DNA of 64,000 nucleotides, from assembly GCA_030248215.1 (NCBI GenBank), contig JASANG010000683.1, forward strand, positions 21,060 to 85,059, given 5' to 3'. Positions 62,135 through 64,000 of this stretch are shown here, piece after piece. This DNA is from Enoplolaimus lenunculus. Taxonomy: Eukaryota; Nematoda; Enoplea; Enoplida; Thoracostomopsidae. The notes beneath the pieces were generated by a model that was not told the DNA's origin, ran no database searches, and worked only from the letters and a program-made list of their open reading frames with translations. The number at the start of each line of letters is the position of its first letter. The first letter of the stretch is position 1. The position numbers and the translations under genes were made by a program.

Positions 62135-62455
62135 ATGTCCAAAATTGTGCAAAATAATTTAGACAATTTGGAGTTATTATACAACATTTCTAGTGCGAAA
62201 AAAGCTAAAGATTTTCTGTTGAAACATCCAAGTTTAGTTCCGTGTCTGAACGAAATTTCATACAATTTAATCTATTCTGGTTTAGAAATTCCTAAATCGA
62301 GCAAAAATTACTTGCGGAGAAATAAAAAAATCGTTGAAAAATTAGCTGACAAAAAGGTTTTGCAATCCTCACGAAAACGAATAATTTTAAAAAATATTAA
62401 ACTGGTTAAAAATTTAATCAAAATTGCTCTTCCACTGCTTAGAACTTTTTCTTAA
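62135..62455 (+). CDS. Polinton small basic protein, paired with the next gene
   Basis: About 106 residues from the ATG at 62135. Pattern: short helices, then KNYLRRNKKIVEKLADKKV, a basic stretch, and a hydrophobic C terminus (IKIALPLL). The same layout, ending in a basic then hydrophobic tail, recurs beside F54H12.2-like genes in other animals. Function unknown. Its stop codon overlaps the next ATG by one base. Confidence 0.65.
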   Translation: MSKIVQNNLDNLELLYNISSAKKAKDFLLKHPSLVPCLNEISYNLIYSGLEIPKSSKNYLRRNKKIVEKLADKKVLQSSRKRIILKNIKLVKNLIKIALPLLRTFS

Positions 62456-62931
62456 TGTCAAAATATTATTTAATCAAAGAAGGGCTTATGCCTAATTTAC
62501 CTGAAAACCCTACCGAGTTTGAAGAAAAAGCCTTTCAAATACTTAAGTCAGGACTAGATATCTCAAAAAAATCGGAAGAGTTATACGATCTAATTAAACC
62601 TGAACTATCTAATTCTGCAAATCATTCGACTGCCGATCTTGTAGAATTGTTTCCAAAAGCATATCGTAATAAAGCGAGAATACTGCTTCATTATTTGCGG
62701 AAAGGAGTCTTGAACGAAGATGGAAGCTTTTCCATCGAAGGACGTGAATTTTCCTCCATTGTTGATCTCATGAGATATGTAATCATTCCGTATGATCGAA
62801 ATGTTCCAGCCGATGGAATACAGTTCATTGATTACCTGAAATCAATTAATGTACCTGCTACAGTGTTCAGTAAAAAAACTTTTTCAGAAACGCAAACTAA
62901 AGCACAAAATCTTTGGAAAAACATGTACTAA
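62455..62931 (+). CDS. Polinton 158-residue protein of unknown function
   Basis: It starts at the ATG overlapping the previous stop (TAATG). All-helical look: an acidic N-terminal half, then LVELFPKAYRNKARILLHYL, GREFSSIVDLMRYV and a C-terminal helix. This ordered set recurs in proteins next to F54H12.2-like genes in other Polintons. No enzyme motif is seen, and it does not show the His-Glu/Asp-Cys set expected of the adenain protease. Confidence 0.65.
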   Translation: MSKYYLIKEGLMPNLPENPTEFEEKAFQILKSGLDISKKSEELYDLIKPELSNSANHSTADLVELFPKAYRNKARILLHYLRKGVLNEDGSFSIEGREFSSIVDLMRYVIIPYDRNVPADGIQFIDYLKSINVPATVFSKKTFSETQTKAQNLWKNMY

Positions 62932-62939
62932 CTGTCAAT

Positions 62940-63055
62940 TAATTGGCATCGGTAAAATTTTAAAATAAAAATCGGCTTCGGTATCGGCACATTCCTACTA
63001 ATTGCACTCTTAAGTGTACAAAAATTATTAAATCAGACTTGCTTAAAAACTGTAC
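62940..63055. other. Right flank of the Polinton, family G-like fragment
   Basis: GGCATCGGTAAAATTTTAAAA and TCGGCTTCGGTATCGGCAC resemble the CCGTTTTCG-rich ends of family G. No terminal repeat matching the left side was found. Confidence 0.3.
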
Positions 63056-63380
63056 TAACTATTGTTTTTTCGGTTGATCTTTTTCTTTTGTGATCGAAAT
63101 GTTGTTTTCGTTTGTGCAGGTCTATTAAGTGACAGTAGAGGGTATAAATTGTTGTATAGTGGACAACTGGTTCCATGTTCACAACAAGTTGTTCCAATTA
63201 AACGAACATGAATACAAGGGTTTCCGATGTCTACACTGCAACATTCAGTACCGCTCGGTGAACACTTTCTCGAACTTCCGTCTTTAGAAATTCCATGAAA
63301 ACAGCAAAATGTTAAATTTCCTAACAAATCTATGTGAGGATTTCCACAGGCATGATCATAACATCCTATAACATAAAACA
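63055..63380 (-). CDS. Cysteine-rich segment, probable last exon of an unknown gene
   Basis: After an acceptor-like ATGTTATAG the frame encodes CYDHACGN, LTFCCFHG, TECCSVD, GTTCCEHGTSC and a basic end, then a stop. The spaced CC pairs suggest a secreted disulfide-rich or metal-binding domain. I do not recognise the family. It could belong to a host gene extending to the right, or to the Polinton flank. Confidence 0.4.
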
Positions 63381-63423
63381 AAAAATATTGAAAGTTAAAT
63401 CATATATTACTTAATTATCATTT

Positions 63424-63998
63424 AAAAAACTTAATTATAAAAATACTTAAATATATTTTTAACGAGCTAACTAACAATGACACCACAGTGCATGGTTTGC
63501 TTGTATCGTTCGATATGAGTGATATCCGTTGCATATAGGGCAAAAATTGTGATTAACGTTGTGAGCTGACTGATTTCCTTTTGAATAAAGCTGGCAATTC
63601 TCTTCATACGGTTTTCGTCGTAAGCATATTGAACAGTATTCTTTGAGTCAACTATGATTTGGGGTGTTAATTGACTGTGCAATAATCGACTCCATCAGTT
63701 TGTTCTGTATTTTGCGCTCCTCTTCAAAGTCAACCAACCAATACTTCTTGGCAGCTGTACACATGTGATAGCTCATTTGAAAACGTAGAACATTTTTAAG
63801 AGTTTCAACGTTGATAGACGTTTCCTCCGTGTGCTCACTTTTATTTTCTGGCTCAGCGGCAACAGTTAACGGATCAACGGTTGCTGTGCATTGATTATTA
63901 CTACTTGTATTAATATTTTCAGCATTATCGGTGTTGAGAAAATCATGCCCATATTCCAAAAAGTCGTCACCAAAGTTTATTACTCGGCTATTGTTCAT
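63424..63998 (-). CDS. Unidentified open segments at the right edge
   Basis: Two overlapping frames on the minus strand: 63648-63998 encodes an acidic, Asn/Thr-rich stretch then LKNVLRFQMSYHMCTAAKKY..., and 63467-63682 encodes QYAYDENRMKRIASFIQKEI... with a helical look and a hydrophobic run (LITIFALYA). They probably form exons of the same gene as the cysteine-rich segment, but the borders are not clear. No domain is recognised and the gene runs off the window. Confidence 0.3.
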
Positions 63999-64000
63999 AT

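Larger units (their letters stand above)
53100..62950. mobile_element. Polinton (Maverick) element, compact, largely whole
   Basis: A block of seven to eight genes in the usual Polinton set: protein-primed polymerase B on one strand; integrase, capsid-type protein, packaging ATPase and accessory proteins on the other. About 10 kb, against 15-20 kb for many relatives. The genes look intact, with no obvious breaks; the polymerase is in three segments separated by intron-like spacers. Terminal inverted repeats and target duplication were not found, and no adenain-type protease or second jelly-roll protein was recognised, so the ends are approximate and the element may be shortened. Open frames suggest a fairly young copy. 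Confidence 0.85.

Overview
The window is nuclear DNA from an invertebrate animal. It is AT-rich, its genes are split by many GT-AG introns, and it is crowded with short inverted-repeat transposons, minisatellites and one Polinton. The species cannot be named from sequence alone. Repeats of TTAGGC, the nematode telomere unit, are common, but they sit inside mobile elements and say little about ancestry.

Layout. Positions 1-2260 are non-coding, with two miniature inverted-repeat elements (MITEs). A single-exon rhodopsin-like G-protein-coupled receptor lies on the + strand at 2261-3274. From 7289 to 35887 the - strand carries the 3' third to quarter of a ryanodine receptor (RyR) gene, the intracellular calcium-release channel. 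I resolved 32 coding exons with matching splice phases. They cover the late central region, two EF-hands, the membrane domain, the selectivity filter and the C-terminal tail. The 5' two thirds or more of the gene were not found; a weak trace of one more exon lies near 36.1 kb. The RyR introns hold MITEs of at least seven families, an 18-bp and a GC-rich minisatellite, and a 95-bp tandem array.

From about 36.2 to 49.5 kb I see mostly repeats: MITEs (some nested), two tRNA-like copies in a tandem duplication, a duplicated CAA/CAG-rich segment with a conserved hairpin, and SINE-like fragments. A possible two-exon gene for a polyglutamine-rich protein lies at 49.56-51.02 kb on the + strand. Two long fold-back repeats follow at 51.75-52.60 kb.

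About 53.1 to 62.95 kb is a compact Polinton (Maverick) with open genes. A protein-primed DNA polymerase B lies on the - strand. On the + strand are a PC4-like ssDNA-binding protein, a retroviral-type integrase, a small arginine/lysine-rich protein, an F54H12.2-like capsid-type protein, a packaging ATPase and two small proteins typical of this group. Terminal repeats and a protease gene were not recognised. Between the capsid and ATPase genes is a non-coding stretch with two copies of a strongly conserved core. The last kilobase holds pieces of an unidentified - strand gene, including a cysteine-rich segment.

How they work together: the receptor and RyR are host genes read in opposite directions, with no evidence of shared regulation. 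The Polinton genes form one self-contained replication, integration and packaging set.
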